Source: Sambucus nigra
Lineage: Eukaryota; Streptophyta; Magnoliopsida; Dipsacales; Adoxaceae
Length of the DNA stretch: 64,000 nt
Direction of reading: 5' to 3'
NCBI GenBank assembly: GCA_949130495.1
Contig: OX422214.1
Span: forward strand, 252,716,187 to 252,780,186
Shown: positions 19,308-32,767 of the stretch, piece after piece
Layout: each line of letters opens with the position of its first letter
Numbering within the stretch: position 1 is the first letter of the stretch
Made by a program: the position numbers and the translations under genes
Notes under the pieces: generated by a model
Told to the model about the DNA's origin: nothing
What the model saw: the letters and a program-made list of their open reading frames with translations, nothing else
Database searches by the model: none

Positions 19308-20870
19308 TTGTGATTCTTGATATATTCTTGCTAGTGTTATGACATGTGTACTTTTTGTGTTATATTTTTCTTTTATTGAGTTATATTTAAAAAGTACAAA
19401 AAGATTTTGTTTTTTTGAACGTATTTTGAAAAATCCAAAAAGATTTTTGGTTCTTTGTGTATTTTAGTTTTACACATTTGGTGTGGCATATTGGTGTGTT
19501 TGAATCGAATTCATTACACAATTTCCATGTGGCTAGGACATTTGGTTATGATTTCAAATGCTTAAATTGTTCTTAACCATGTTTATGGAGTTGTTTCGAA
19601 CATGACTTGCTTTTTGGATTCAAGTTTGTATATGCCTCTACACACATGCACGAGCGTATTGGATTTTGACTTCACGATGTACATTTGAGCTTGGTGATAT
19701 GTTCTCTTATCAATCTTATCATCTACATGTTTATTTGACTATGGAGGACTTGTTCATGTAAGAACCGTTGCCCGTGAAGTTTTTGTTTAATATTGAAAAA
19801 ATGACGAGTGACGGGAAAGTCTGCGAGAGAATAATATTTTCATTGTGAGAGCCATCGTTTGAAAAGAGTCCAAGAAACAATTAAGGCAATAAAAAGTATA
19901 ATATGCCAAAAGGGGGGCCAAATTTGTTTAGTTTGATAAATTCATTCAAAAGAAAATAAAAGAATTATTTTGAGGGAGTTTGGATGAATATATCAACAGG
20001 TTTGCACAATGACAATATATCCTAGTTTTGCTTATTTTCATGACGCTATTGATTTGTAGAATCATAAAAATTATAGGCTTGTGTGCATTGAGCTTATTTT
20101 GTTCATTAAGTTAAATTTTATTTGTCACTTGAGGCTAAATATTAGTTTGATAAAGTTTTGCGGTCAATTAGAACTTCTTGAACATATTTGAGTGTTGGGG
20201 TTGTAATTCTTTTGTTACTAGTTCATGCCCATTCATTCCATTTCACACATTTGGACACATCGATACTATGCTAGTGTGTAAAGCTTATGTGTTTTGTGTC
20301 ATGTTTTGAGATCATTTATACATATATATGTGTGTGGGATTTTCGTTGATATATTTGGCATTTATTATATAGTGTATTGTGTTGTTTTTGTGATTTTTTT
20401 TTATTTGGAAAAATTGAAAAAATTTCAAAAATAGTTAGTGTTTGTTTGCCTTTGAGATGATCATTACACATGCTTGTTTTATATCTTTATGTGATGATAT
20501 ATTTTCTTCGTCGTGATGCGTTGCACTTAATGATTATTATTTATACTTCTTTGTATATTTGTCTATTTCAATAAAAACAAAGAGGGAGAGCAAATTAAAA
20601 TGGAACTTTTGATGAGTTATAGGGGAGAATTTATTTTTGATATACTTTGTTTCAAACTCGTTGCATCACAAAGGTATATCTTTGTTGTCTCATGTGTGTA
20701 GGTACTCAAAGCGGAATTCAATGTCACACCTAAAAGGGAAGAAGAAGAAGTTTGAAGACAAAAACACTATGTCATTCCATTGTTCTAGGGTTGGGAAGGG
20801 TATTAATATCTTTGTAATAGGAGATTTGGATTTTAATTTAGTGCTACCGGAATAGCCAAAGGCAGATATT
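19308..20870 (+). other. Pol-less element 3' non-coding region
   Basis: AT-rich with no supported gene. The segment around 19390-19450 with AAAAATCCAAAAAGATTTTT resembles the copia A 3' region. Purine-rich tracts at about 20577-20590 (AACAAAGAGGGAGAGC) and 20856-20868 (CCAAAGGCAGAT) are candidate polypurine primers. Confidence 0.5.
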
Positions 20871-21969
20871 TGTAAGAACAATTTTTCTATCATTATTCAT
20901 AGCATAGCTTTAGGCTAGTTTAGCGTATCTCGTTACAAATCGTCACGCATCGTCAAGACGAATCGAGCTCAAGTTTCCCCAAGTTTGAAGACTTCCCTAC
21001 ATCCCAAAAGGTATAAAATGATTTAGAGTTTGAATTAATTCATAGAATTATATTTGGGATGTTTCTTTTTTACAAAATATGAACAGGGTTTTTAATTTTT
21101 GAAAAATATATTTTTTTAAGTTTCTGTAGGTGGAGTTTTTAAAATAAAATTTCTTTGACGCCGCAGTCGTTCAAATGAGAACTCCATGTCATTCTAATGA
21201 CAAGCTCAAGTCGTTCAAACAACCCATCTAACGATATTTTATGTCTCTTGAACATCACTTGATGCAATTCATTGAACGACATCACATTATTTAGTTTTTT
21301 AACGTCGTTTGATGCCTGGGATCTAACGACATGCGATGTCATTCGAATGAGATCAATAAGTCGTTCGAACGATCCCGCCAACTCAAGTTTTTTATAAATA
21401 CTTGTTTCGTGATTGGATTTGTTTAAGACTTTTGACGAAAATATTATTGCATATATGGTGAAAAAGTTCTTCAAGTTTTGTGTTCCTAAACACATTTTTA
21501 ATTCTCAAAAATACATCCTTGAACATAAATCTTGTGAATTAGTTTATAACCCTTGAAATTTTTGTACCTTTGCATACACCTTGGTGGAGAGGATCTCCAT
21601 TACCGATTTGTGATACCTGCGGGGAGTCACTTGTGATGTCAAAGGCTGAGGTTGACAAAGGGGTTGCAGTCCACTAAGGTTCTTGGGGGAATCTTTGTGG
21701 ATTCTTGCGGGAGTTCATTGCAGATTTCATTGTATTAATTATAAGTTGCGATTTACGTTACATAGTGAAATAAAGGTTTTACCCGTAAGGATTTTTTTTT
21801 CCTGAATCTTAGCATGAGATATTTTGTTTTGAATGGTCTGTTTTATCTCCATAGATGCATGCTTAGGATAACAAGATAAATAGGTTTACAAGTCGCTTCT
21901 GCATATAAAATTGGTGTTGAAATTATTGTTTTTAACTAAACCACCCCTGACAAGTATTTTGCATTTTCA
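20871..21969 (+). repeat. Pol-less element 3' LTR
   Basis: 1099 bp. It retains the TTCGAACGA-type field (21160-21390) and the TATA box at 21393-21400, and is followed by the AAATT duplication. Confidence 0.9.
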
Positions 21970-21974
21970 AAATT

Positions 21975-22928
21975 GTCTTCATTTGTGTTATGAAACAAAA
22001 ATGCATCGCAATAGAAAAAGAAGAAAAAAAGACAAAAAAATTAGAAAAATAGAAAATAAAAAAATAAAGAGAAAATAGAAAAAAATAAAGAGAAAAGGAA
22101 AAAAATCAAAAAAAGAAAGAAAGCATGCGATCATAGTTTTATAAAATGAATACATTAGTTATTCAAATTGTATTCCACTCTTTTCCAAACCCTACCATGA
22201 TATCATTCATCTTTTTCATCTCATTTTCCCCTCATGCCTTATATAAACCCCATTCTCGTTCTTGGTAATGTGTTTGGGCAAACGAGAAGTCTATATAGTG
22301 AATAAATCGACATTCTCAATATAGTGGTTAACATCTTTCATAAGATCAAATTTTTTTCATATATCCATCAATTCTTATAACTATGTAAGACATTTGACCT
22401 TGTTTACATTTACTCACCTCCTCACACACTAGATAGATACACTTACCCTAATCTCAGAGAGTTCCATTTAGAGATACATATCTAGTGAGATATGAAGTCA
22501 AAGCGTTGATTCTACAAAGGCAATTTAGGAATTACTCTGATAATAATTAAGATTGTTTCACACAACACACGCTGAGTTTTCAGGAAGGATTACGCCTTCG
22601 GTATTAAGTAATTTTATGTCATACACTCATGGTTGAACATTATATTCCTTGAAGTCTTTTTAGATGGGTTGTATAGCATCTCATCGTCAAATAAGAGACT
22701 TCCTTTTAATAAATAATTTTCAATAAAGTTTTTGAATTTTGTGGATACATTCACTGCAAAACTTTATGAGACACACTCGTTTTGTAGGGTAACCTATAGG
22801 TTTAACAGCTTGTTGCACATACTACGTGCAATCGCAAGTGCCTATGAAAGTGGCACACTTTTGGTTTCTTATCTTTCTTTCTCTCTATTTTTGCTTGAGG
22901 ACTAGAAATGTTTTGTTTGGGGTTGCTC
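21975..22928 (+). other. Gypsy-type 3' spacer, continued
   Basis: Non-coding continuation of 15867-17186. About 22005-22117 is an A-rich, almost pure purine stretch. The end (TGTTTGGGGTTGCTC) is a plausible polypurine tract immediately before the LTR start at 22929. Confidence 0.5.
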
Positions 22929-25100
22929 TGATAAGCACCCAAAAGTGTTATAATTATACCCCCAATAGAAGGTTTTTAATTTCTAATTCATGGTAAAGTT
23001 AGCCTTTTGTGCGTATATGTTTATCTTGTATGGAAATGTTCATTTGCGGTATCAAACGCTTCAAATCAAGGCAAATTTGAGGTTAAATGGGCCTAAAGTT
23101 GTCCCGTACAAAATACTCATCCCATTGCCAAGCCTAGACCATCCCGAGCCCCGTCCTATATATTGCTTAGCGTGTGTGTAGTATTATTGTTTTTATTTTT
23201 TAATATAAATATTTTATACTGATTCGTGTCATTTTTAGTTCTTTTTATTTTGTTTTTTTTTATTTTTTTTATTTTATTAGGGTCATTATTTTTACTTTGA
23301 GTATTTTATGATTTTATGTACATATTATATCGTGTGTGTCGAGATGTCAGTGTTTGTATATAATTAGGTGTGTGTTTTTATTATATTTTTAGTGTTATTT
23401 GTTTTATATTTTATTTTCATTTTTATTTTTATCATTATTTTCTGGTGAGTCTATTTATTTTTTTTAGTTTTTATATTTTATTATTTTATGTGTGTTGTAA
23501 TTAAATATATATATTTTCTTTTTCAATAAAATACCTACACACGCACACACACATTATACTCATCCACATCCATACACCAAATACACTCCCTTACCTACAC
23601 CCTTTTCCCATACACCACCCACACACAATAACCTCTCATACCTCACATCTTCAAAACACACAACAAACAAATCTAACCTCACCACAACCATAGCTCTGAC
23701 ATTGGTAACCCATAAACCACCACCTAATTCTAACCAAAAATGAATCCCCCTTCTCATACCCACCATTACAACCACATACCCGAACAAAACCCGCTATACC
23801 CAACTCCTAAAACCACCCACTTTCAGTTTTAGCTACCTAAGCCCATTATTACCTCAGCCCGAACCCCCATGACCCATCAACCCAAAAATTCAGTGACCTA
23901 TTTTCATAAACTCATGACCCTATGGTTACTCCGACCCAAGGCCTTAAGTCAGGCCACCTGTCATTAACTCGTCGATCTCCTCCTTTCAAACTTTTAGCCA
24001 ATCGAAGTCATTTTTTCAATGCATATCTGTTAATAACCCAAATAAAATCCAAAAGCTCACATGTATTAAATGACTTTTATCTTATTCCTAAAATACCCCT
24101 CAACTTCCCTCACATTCTCATTACCTCTCAACACAGGTGCACATGTGTGTATTTTCCAAAGTTATCCCCACCTAAATTCCAAACCCTCACCCCATTTAAT
24201 CCCACACCATTACCCTTCCAATATTTCCCCTAACCATATGCATCTTCCTATAAAAGCAAAAGAAGACTCATGCATCATTTGGGGGATATTTCAAGAGAAG
24301 AAAGTAGAGAGCCATTTTAGGATTAGAAAATTATTTATTTTTATTTTTATTTAGTTTAAGGAAAAATAAATTGTAGTGAGATTCAATTTGAGTGTGAGAG
24401 TTTCATTTAATATTTGTGTAAAGATTCAAATTTAGGGTTGTACTCTTCATCACAAGGATTGGAGTTCAATTGCAATTCGAAAATATTTGGTTTGATTGTT
24501 CTCTTCTTTACTCTTAATATTGTAATGCCTTTGTTTATTTGATTAGCACCTTTCGTATCATGTTAGGCTAAACACCCCTTTCTAGGGGTGGGATGAACCC
24601 ATGTCTATTGTAGTTTTAGTTAATTAATTTGATTATTTGAGGTATCCCTTTGAATAATAATTTTGAATTTTCACCTTTCAATTTATGCTTCGAGGGAGGG
24701 TAAATGATTTTCGAGAGAAAATCAATATCTAAGACATAATGTCCATTTTTGAATGTAACTAGAGATAGGTTTTTCTTAAGTGTGGTACTACTCCTTGAAT
24801 TTCAACTCTATACTTTATTTTCTATGGTTTATATTAACTTTGGTGAATCGATCCTAGTGGTTGGTTTATTAAAAGAATTGTAAGTCCATTTTCTAAGAGT
24901 TGTGGGGCGTAAATTTAATTTCTTAAAAGGTTAGTGCTAAAATTATACTTTTGACAAGAATTAAACTTGTAATTTCAATACTAACTTGGGATATTTCAAA
25001 TGAATGAATTTATTAATTAGAAAAACTAGAATATGTGGTGTAATCTCATCCCTTTTTTGTTCTTACATTTATTTACCTCATATTTATTTTATTTTAGTAT
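22929..25100 (+). repeat. Probable Athila/Tat-type 3' LTR
   Basis: It begins TGATAAGCACCCAAAAGTG, a start common to plant gypsy LTRs that follow a TTTGGGG tract. Internally it has AAACACCCCTTTCTAGGGGT, typical of the transcribed part of such LTRs. No gene is supported; open frames at 22990, 23560, 23922 and 24070 are in low-complexity sequence. The 3' boundary is not determined, since the 5' partner is not recognisable in the window; about 25100 is an estimate. Confidence 0.5.
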
Positions 25101-25781
25101 TGGATTACATTCATATTTATTCACTAGTTGAGTACCATAATTTCCCTTGAAAATTGTTTTAAAAGATACAAAGTATATATATATTAAAAAAAGAAAAATA
25201 AAAACATTTGAAAATGAAATTTACATTTACCTTCACACTTTTTTCTCTCACTCTTGAAAGTTGGATTGACATCCTTACTTACGGCTATGCAAGTTCATAT
25301 TATGTTTGTAGGTATTTAAGGGATTTCGATACTTGGCTTTTGAAGACAACGACGACACATAAAAAGCAAATTAACATTTTTCTTTATATCTGTTTTATAT
25401 ATAGTTGTATCTATTTTTAGGTGTATTTGTAACTATGGATACACTTATTGATATTGTTATTGTAACAACATATACATTTATATACTAAATACAATTACAA
25501 TGGTGAAAACATATTCAATTACATTTATTAAATTATATAATGTTGTAAGTTTGAAAACAAATACAATTACACTTATAAATTGAGATAGTGTTACAAATGG
25601 TGAAAACATGTACAATACATTTATTAAGTTAGATACAGATATTTTTGTTAATATGGATACATTTTCACCTGTCAAGTTAAATACAGCTACAATATTAAAA
25701 AGATATTCCTCTAATGCTCTGTTTCATACATTTTGGATGTTTTATGTGTTTTAAGTTTTTAGTTATGAATGTTGTGGTTTG
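25101..25781. other. AT-rich intergenic stretch with imperfect tandem repeats
   Basis: No gene is supported. About 25478-25690 has imperfect repeats of a unit containing ATGGTGAAAACAT and ACATTTATTAA, spaced roughly 100 bases apart. Confidence 0.45.
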
Positions 25782-28277
25782 TGTGACACCTGCCTATTTC
25801 AATAACGGGTGATCAGTACTCTACTAAAATAAAATGGGAATCTCAACTGGTTGATTCTTAGCATCACTATCGAAAATATTTTAATTACTAATAAACTACT
25901 AGGCCTGGTGTCAAATTTTAAAACTTATTAACTTACTTACACAAAATTCCCATTCACATAACCAACCATGCAAATAATGAAACTCATACTCATTGGTATA
26001 AATAAATTAGTCGATAACTCTCGGTAAAATGTCATTGTAAAATAATCCAACTAACTGAAAGGAAAGCATTTGAATAAAATAAATACCAACTAACTCGACG
26101 ATATCCCCAAAATAACTCTGAAGTACCTCCTATCTAAATCTCAAGGATAGAAGCGTCAATCCCTGGAGGCATCAACAGTTGCTGCAACATCGTCTAACTA
26201 GAAGGATGTTTAAGCCAGGTGTCCTTGTGGCTGAGAACCTAAAAGTTTTGAAAATATTTTGATGTGGATCAGAGCCTAAAACCTTTCGAAAATATTTTTC
26301 AAATGTTTAAAATACATTAATAAATATGTTCAGCAATCTTTCATATTTAAAGCGGCGTCGCACACCCATGATATACCCCTCACCCCTCATCTATGGTGCA
26401 CACCAAATGCATGTAATTTAGCACCCTAGTTATGCTACCTAGCCTAGCTTGTACCTCAACACTAATCTTAGTCTCATACGCTACACTGTATCACGCGTAT
26501 ACTTTATTCCACTTTAAATTCTTAGTTAGATTAGACATCCACTTTATAATTATAATTTATCAATTCAATTCACATAACTTTATTCTGGTTATTAATTCAA
26601 CATTCACACCTTAGTGTCATATACCCGTGTATATTTTCTTCACACTTATATATGTATTTTCATATCACATCAAGTATACACATACATATATATCGCTCAC
26701 TATATATGTTTAACCGTAATCCCTATGAGAATTGCCTTATTGGATTGCAACCATCCCTTTGAGCCCCCCGTTGGATTTAAATGTATAATTGCAATCCCTC
26801 TGAGCATTACCTTGATGGATGCAAATCTCTGGCATGCAATCAGGCACCAGGGATATATACCTGTACCTGAGACACTGGGTCGAAATCCTACCATTGAACC
26901 CAAATGGTAACGTAAATAGGAGACGATCATAATCTTAAGTTCGTAGATTATAACCATGCCACATTACTCCATAGGTCTCTAAACTCACATAGGGTGGTCG
27001 TGCACAACCCTATGACCCAGGGGATCGATACTACACCAGTTGGGATTCACCAAGGTGGACCGCCCATAGTACGTAACCTCCAGTGATAACATCCCATTAG
27101 AGTAGGTACATTTCACATATATCAATTACACACAGATATATTCATACATATATATACCATCTCAACACCCGCATATATATACAATGAAAATTGGTTAATC
27201 CCGTATGTATTATTCATTCCTCTCATTTTTGCCTCTTTGAGTTTCATTTTTGCCCTCCCTATTTTCTTTTCTTACACTTAAAATTAGCCCTAACATTACT
27301 TTTCATCAATATACATGTTTTCACATATCAACTAATCCAAGAAATTATCTACAACATGAAATCCAACATCAATTATCTAGAATTGATCCACCTTAATTCT
27401 ATTACCCCCTTTTCACTATTTTTCCAGTTTTATGATTTTAAGATCACATATATTCATCACAATTTAGTTTCATATTTCCCATCAAGATTTCACCTTTTAT
27501 ATGAACTAATTTCAGATCTCATAATCATTTTTATTTCTATGGATTCATCCTTAAAAATCCCATTTTTGTCATGTGAATCCCACCCAAAAGTTCATATTTG
27601 TTTTTCACCAGTCATGATATGAACTAAAACACAACATATAATATCAAAGCAAGTTAAATACTTGCCTTAAACCGTAGATAATTCTGAGTTTGCTCCTTGA
27701 GATCCTCTTTGCATCTTGATTCTTGCCAAATTTCCTCCCGAATTTATTTTCTTGAAATATCTCTTGAGTTTCTCCCTTGAATTTCCACTTTGAAGATCCT
27801 CACACACCCAGCACCAGACGAGAAACGAGGTGTACTTGATGAAACCCAAGTGGGTCAGGTGGGCTGTTAAAATCCGTGTGTGGATGCTTCGAATCTATTT
27901 AAGGCGTACATTCCCATCTCTATGAGAACTGGAAATGGAGGCGTGGAGGTTACTTCCAGTTCGGTGCAGGGAGAAGGATAACTAGTTTTCGTAGTCGACG
28001 ATGAAGAGCACTACACCAGGCCAGCAACCTCCAGTGCAATTTCAGATGAGGCGGAGGGGGTGGGTTTCTTGGGGGTGGAGTAGAGGGTTGGGGATTGAGT
28101 AGGAAGACACGAGTGCACGGATCGTTGTAAAAAAAAGGAATGTTGGGTTTATGTGGAAGGGTGAACTTGATGGGAAGAATAATTTTGTGGGAGAATTTCT
28201 AGTTGTGGGAAACAATAGAGAGACAAATTGTCTGGGTGGACAATAGTTAACTGTTTTGGCATGTAGTCGTGGTACTA
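25782..28277 (-). repeat. Chromovirus-type LTR, inverted, 5'-truncated
   Basis: Read on the minus strand it ends GGTGTCACA at 25782 and contains the family blocks seen in the other LTRs: the TTTTAGGTGCTCAGCCA-like block, a GTGCGACG-like block and the AAGGCAAGTA motif (27659-27668). The usual TGTAAC start is absent at the right end, where it abuts a plus-strand copy. Frames in it are not genes. Confidence 0.65.
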
Positions 28278-29793
28278 GATTTAACCCCGTATTTTCAAAG
28301 CATTTTAAATTAGAAGTGCGCACGTAATTTAATTAAATCGAGAAATAAGGTGACTTAAGTAAATATTAATTAGCGAATAAAAGTATTAATATTTATACGT
28401 GCTTATAATTACTTGTGTGAAAAGTAAATGATAATGTGTTTAATTATATTATGTCTTAAGTGGATAAAAAGCGACTAGTTTATCAGTATCTTATTCGGGA
28501 CACGCGAATAGAGACATGTTGGGCATGAGAGGGAAATTAATGTTACATAACTTAGATGGTAATTTCGTATGTGTCAATGGTCTATAATGGGTTTAAATAG
28601 TCTGAAATAGCTACTTTAGGGTTATAATTGGGTTCCGGAGGTTTTAGGCTAAACGGGAGTCTTAAAAGGGTAAAAGGGTATTTGGTGGGACAATGCTATG
28701 AGAGACATCATGCACATTAGCCAATATTCTATATATATATATATACGTAACATACTAACTCTAGTTATGCTATTTATGGATGTTGTGCATAATGGTAAGT
28801 CCACACTGGCGCTAACCAGTAGGTGTTGGGTCATTTTTCTAGGGCATAGGACTGTTGCATGACCACTATAGGTGAGTTTCGAGTTCGTTTAGGGTAATGT
28901 GGTATGGTTATGAACCATGGATGTATACATATGACCACTTCCAGTATGTGTCAACAATTTGGGATCGGTGGTGAGATTTCAACCCGGTGGCCCAGGAGTG
29001 GTACATGACGTACTTGGAGCCCGATATCATACTAGGGATGCATCCAGGAGTCTAGATCGAGGGTGCTATATACATAAGTATAAAAGAGTTTTATATGTAT
29101 ATGTGTACTCAAATTTTTGTGTTAACATTAAATTATAACTAGTGTATAGTTACGTTGATTATATAACGATATGAGTATAATTGAGAAATACTATGTCATA
29201 GCTTATGTGATAGCTACATGGTAAATAAAGTAAAGTAAAATACTTGCAACTATTTTTAAAATGTCTTGCGTGCTGACCCGTATTAAAAATATTTTCAAAA
29301 CCTTTTAGGTGCTCAGCCATAGGGACGCAACGATTAGCTTGTCATTCCAGTCAGACAATACGACAATAACTATGGACACATGCAGGATTTGCTTCGACAC
29401 CTCTTTTCATTCTATTTAGTTAGAATGATTACTCCAATATTTCTTTTGGGCATGTCGCTCACAGTTGGGCAGCTTTCATTATCGAACTTTGTTTATATTA
29501 TTTCATTTGGCAGTTGGATTATTGTACTTGGGATTTATCGAAAGTTTATTCGATTATTTATTTAATTATTCTACCACTACTTATTATGTTCTATTGTTGT
29601 GAATTTTTATCTTATATGGTTGAATAGTTTAACAAAGTATGCTAATAAGTTTTAAAATTTGACACCGGGCTTAATAGGTTATTAGTAATTAAATTGGTTT
29701 TCGACGGTGATGCTAAGAATAAACCATATTGATATTCCTACTTATATTAGTAGAGGATTGGCCACCTGTTATTAGAATAGGCGAGGGGTCACA
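28278..29793 (+). repeat. Chromovirus-type LTR, plus strand, internally deleted
   Basis: It starts with a degraded form of TGTAACACCCCGTA (TTTAACCCCGTATTTTC) and ends GGGGTCACA. It lacks the middle leader part containing the AAGGCAAGT motif. With the preceding inverted copy it forms a head-to-head LTR arrangement. Confidence 0.65.
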
Positions 29794-30134
29794 ATTACCA
29801 GTGCAACACCAAGAGACTTATAAGAGGGTGAATTCCATTCTGTTGATAAATTGTCCCCTGCTCTATGAGATGATTCAGAGTCATTCTCTTAGGATATAGA
29901 GTCATATTCATAGGTTTCCACGGTACCGTGGGATTATTAGGGAAGGCTTTATAGTGTTTGGTACATGTGATAGGTCAACATTAAATGGGTTCAAGTGAGG
30001 AGAACTGAGGATTGAAGTGACTCACTATATGATTAACTAATCGGGAAGTTAGGTTGAACTTTGGGATTGGGTGAACCATGGACGGTGGGAAATGCGTATG
30101 AGTTCAGTACTTATTATATAAATACATATTAGTG
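29794..30134. other. Unassigned spacer
   Basis: No gene or recognisable repeat end is seen. It may be LTR sequence too diverged to align by eye. Confidence 0.35.
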
Positions 30135-30137
30135 TGA

Positions 30138-30210
<73 letters not shown>

Positions 30211-30234
30211 GTATATGTGTGTGTGTGTGTGTGT
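30135..30234. repeat. TG/TA/TGTA compound microsatellite
   Basis: (TG)n, (TA)n, (TGTA)n and (TG)n in succession, inside degraded LTR sequence. Confidence 0.95.
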
Positions 30235-31448
30235 GGTATTTGTTTCATTAAATATACCTACTCGTGAGTGCTATTGTAGGCGGTTGCACATAGTGGGAAG
30301 ACCACACTAGCATTGACCAGCAGGCGTTAGGTTAATTCCCCAGGTCATAGTGTTGTTGCATGGTCATTATCCATGTGTGATGACATGTGGTGGTTTCGAG
30401 TCTGATTAAGTGCGATGTTGTATGGTTTCGACCCTCGGATGTATGTTTATGAATGCCTCCATTATATGTGTTTATGTTGGGGATCGATGGTGAGATTACG
30501 ACCTAGTGACTCGGTGTGAGGCATGATGCCTGGATACGGATAGCACATGAGGGTTGTATCCACGAGGTCCAATCTTTGGGGATACGGTAATACATATATA
30601 GCGAGTGATATATATGTATGTTTTATGGGATATAATGTATATATCTATTTATAGCATAGGTGTATGAATGTTATGTTTATTACGTGATTATTTATTTATA
30701 ACAAGTGTATTAATGTGATATTGATTATGAACATGTACCTAGAGAAGGTAGACTTACTTAGCTAATAAAGGGTATTAGCGGGATTGGACTTAAATAGGGG
30801 ATATATGTCCTAGTTAGACGGAGTAGTTTAATTAGGATAAATAAACGAACAAATTAGGTGTGCACTATACTTGAAAGGTGAGGTTTATTTCAAGTGAGTG
30901 CGACCGATTAATCGATTTAAAACAATGATCTACTTGTAAAAATATTCTCTACTTCACGTGCTTTAATCCGTAGGCTTTTGTTTTTCCTTGTTTTTATTTT
31001 TATACCCCAGGTGGGCAACAATACTAGCCAGGACCGCAGGGATAGATTCATTCTTTCCATGCAGTAGCTGTGGACACTACATCTTTGATTAGATTCCTGA
31101 GTCTATTTTGTCTAGATAGGATCGGTCATTTCAGTTTCAGTTTTTGGCGTGTTACCCATAGATGGATAGGTATTTATATTACTGTAAGACATTTATATTT
31201 CAGTGCTCATTTTATTTATTCAGTTTATGTGAATATTTTATTTGGCGACCGATGGTTTGTTCGATTCACTCTTTTTATCTATTGATGCATGGGGTTTATT
31301 CATTTATTTTTAATTGTGTGTTTTATTCGTATTATTTATATTACATTGGGATTGCGACAGTAATGATGAGAATGAACTGTACTGAGATTTCTATTTTATT
31401 TTAGTAGAGGGTTGGCCACCCGGTATTAGAATAGGTGGGTTGCCATAT
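30235..31448 (+). repeat. Chromovirus-type LTR fragment, 3' portion
   Basis: It parallels 28780-29793: a GGTTGCACATAGTGGGAAGA block, TTGAAAGGTGAGGTTTATTTC, GTGCGACCG and a diverged end GGTGGGTTGCCATATCA where intact copies read GGGTGTCACA. The 5' part is not present. Confidence 0.6.
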
Positions 31449-31595
31449 CATCATCATCATTGCCATTGGAAATATGCGTACTTAATTCATATGTCATGAA
31501 AATATGTCATCAGTGACTACTTTATTGAGACCCCACATTTCTCTTAAATATTTACAAACTATAGAGATCTTATAATTATTCTTAGGTACCTTTGT
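31449..31595. other. Short spacer ending in target duplication
   Basis: No gene is present. Its last five bases, TTTGT, are the left target duplication of the next LTR. Confidence 0.5.
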
Positions 31596-32767
31596 TGTAA
31601 CACCCTGTACTTTTGAATAGTTAAATTTAAATTACACATATGCAACAATTTAATTAAAGTACAATATTGCGAATTTTATAAATATTAATTTGTGGGAATA
31701 AGATTAATATTTATGTGGTAAAATTACTAAGTGTGTGTATAGTAAATAAAATACGGTGAATTGTTAGTATATTGTAGTGAGAAATAACGATAGGATTGTG
31801 ACGATATCTCAATCGGGACTTGTGAGTAGACTATAATAAGGTTGAGATGGGAAATTTATGTATAGTGACTCAGAGGGCAATTTCAAGTGCACGGTTGATT
31901 TCGAATAGGTCAATATAGTAAAAAATAAGTACCCGGGGGTAGTAAATGGGTTCCGGGGGCTTTTTGACTAGTCCGAACACACATGGGGGTATTTAAGTCA
32001 TTTTAAATTAGCACAATAACATAATTTTGGGATTAGGCATATAAAAAAAAGGCGGTTTAGTCTGGGGAGGTAGCCACTTTATTATTTTAAACCCCTAAGA
32101 GAGATGGAAGAGAGGACATAGAAGAGAAACCAAGAGATAGCTTTAGAGGAGGCCAAATAAAGAAAAATTTCGGGAACTCCTAGCTTTGATTCATCACACA
32201 TGCGGAAGATTCAGACCCAACAAACAATTTTAAGGCAAGTAGTTATCTTGATTAATTATGTATGTAGTAGTTTCAATTCATATAATAGTAGGTGTTATGA
32301 AAATTAATTTTTGGTTGGGGATTCGCATGTAAATGGGGTTTTTGAGAAATTCATTCCCTAAAAAGCATTGTGAATTTGTATATGAGATTGTTAAATCCCA
32401 CATGGTAAAAGTAGGATCTTGATAATGATTAATAGGATTGATCATAAATATTTATGTTATTGAATTGAAAATACATTATCTTGAGATGTTAATCCTTTAA
32501 AATTAAAAGTATGGAATAATTGGATGATTAAGTATTCAATACTTTGGGTATTAAGATGATTTTTAGGTGCTAAAAATATATAAAAGATGTTACTTTATGA
32601 ATCATACTGATTGTGTAGTGTAGAAGGATGATTGGAAGGGTGATTGGGACTAAATTAGAAGGGAAATGATGGGCATATTTCGTAAGAGATGAAACTACGT
32701 TGTATTGGAGCGTGATAGCAGGAGCGAACCAGTTCGATCCCCAGGTCAAAAGGGTTCGGCTTCCGAA
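31596..32767 (+). repeat. Solo LTR, left part
   Basis: It begins TGTAACACCC and carries a TATA-like CATATAAAAAAAAGG at about 32037-32051. The AAGGCAAGT motif at 32232-32240 is followed by about 530 bases up to the copia B insertion. Confidence 0.75.
32037..32051 (+). promoter_or_regulatory. Candidate TATA box in chromovirus LTR
   Basis: ATATAAAAAAAAGG lies about 190 bases upstream of the conserved AAGGCAAGT splice-donor-like motif. A promoter role is inferred from position in the LTR. Confidence 0.4.

Larger units (their letters stand above)
17187..21969 (+). mobile_element. Pol-less Sirevirus-like LTR retrotransposon (non-autonomous)
   Basis: Flanked by the 5-bp duplication AAATT (17182-17186 and 21970-21974). 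LTRs at 17187-18313 and 20871-21969 begin TGTAAGAA and end TCA. A primer site follows the left LTR and a purine-rich tract precedes the right LTR. The 2.56-kb interior has only remnants of the gag-pol hinge (a coiled coil and a decayed CCHC knuckle) and no RT, integrase or RNase H. It would need proteins from a relative to move. Confidence 0.9.

Noticed and set aside
22005..22117. A-rich purine tract as poly(A) tail of a LINE or SINE
   Set aside because: The tract is interrupted by G throughout, lies inside a gypsy 3' spacer, and no LINE RT or target duplication borders it.
27191..28323. Possible host gene on either strand between 27191 and 28323
   Set aside because: The segment shows chromovirus LTR blocks, including the AAGGCAAGTA motif, and no domain or splice pattern of a host gene.
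32695..32767. tRNA or SINE-like B-box (AGTTCGATCCCC) before copia B
   Set aside because: A matching A-box, a cloverleaf and a poly-A or poly-T tail were not found, so a tRNA gene or SINE cannot be supported.
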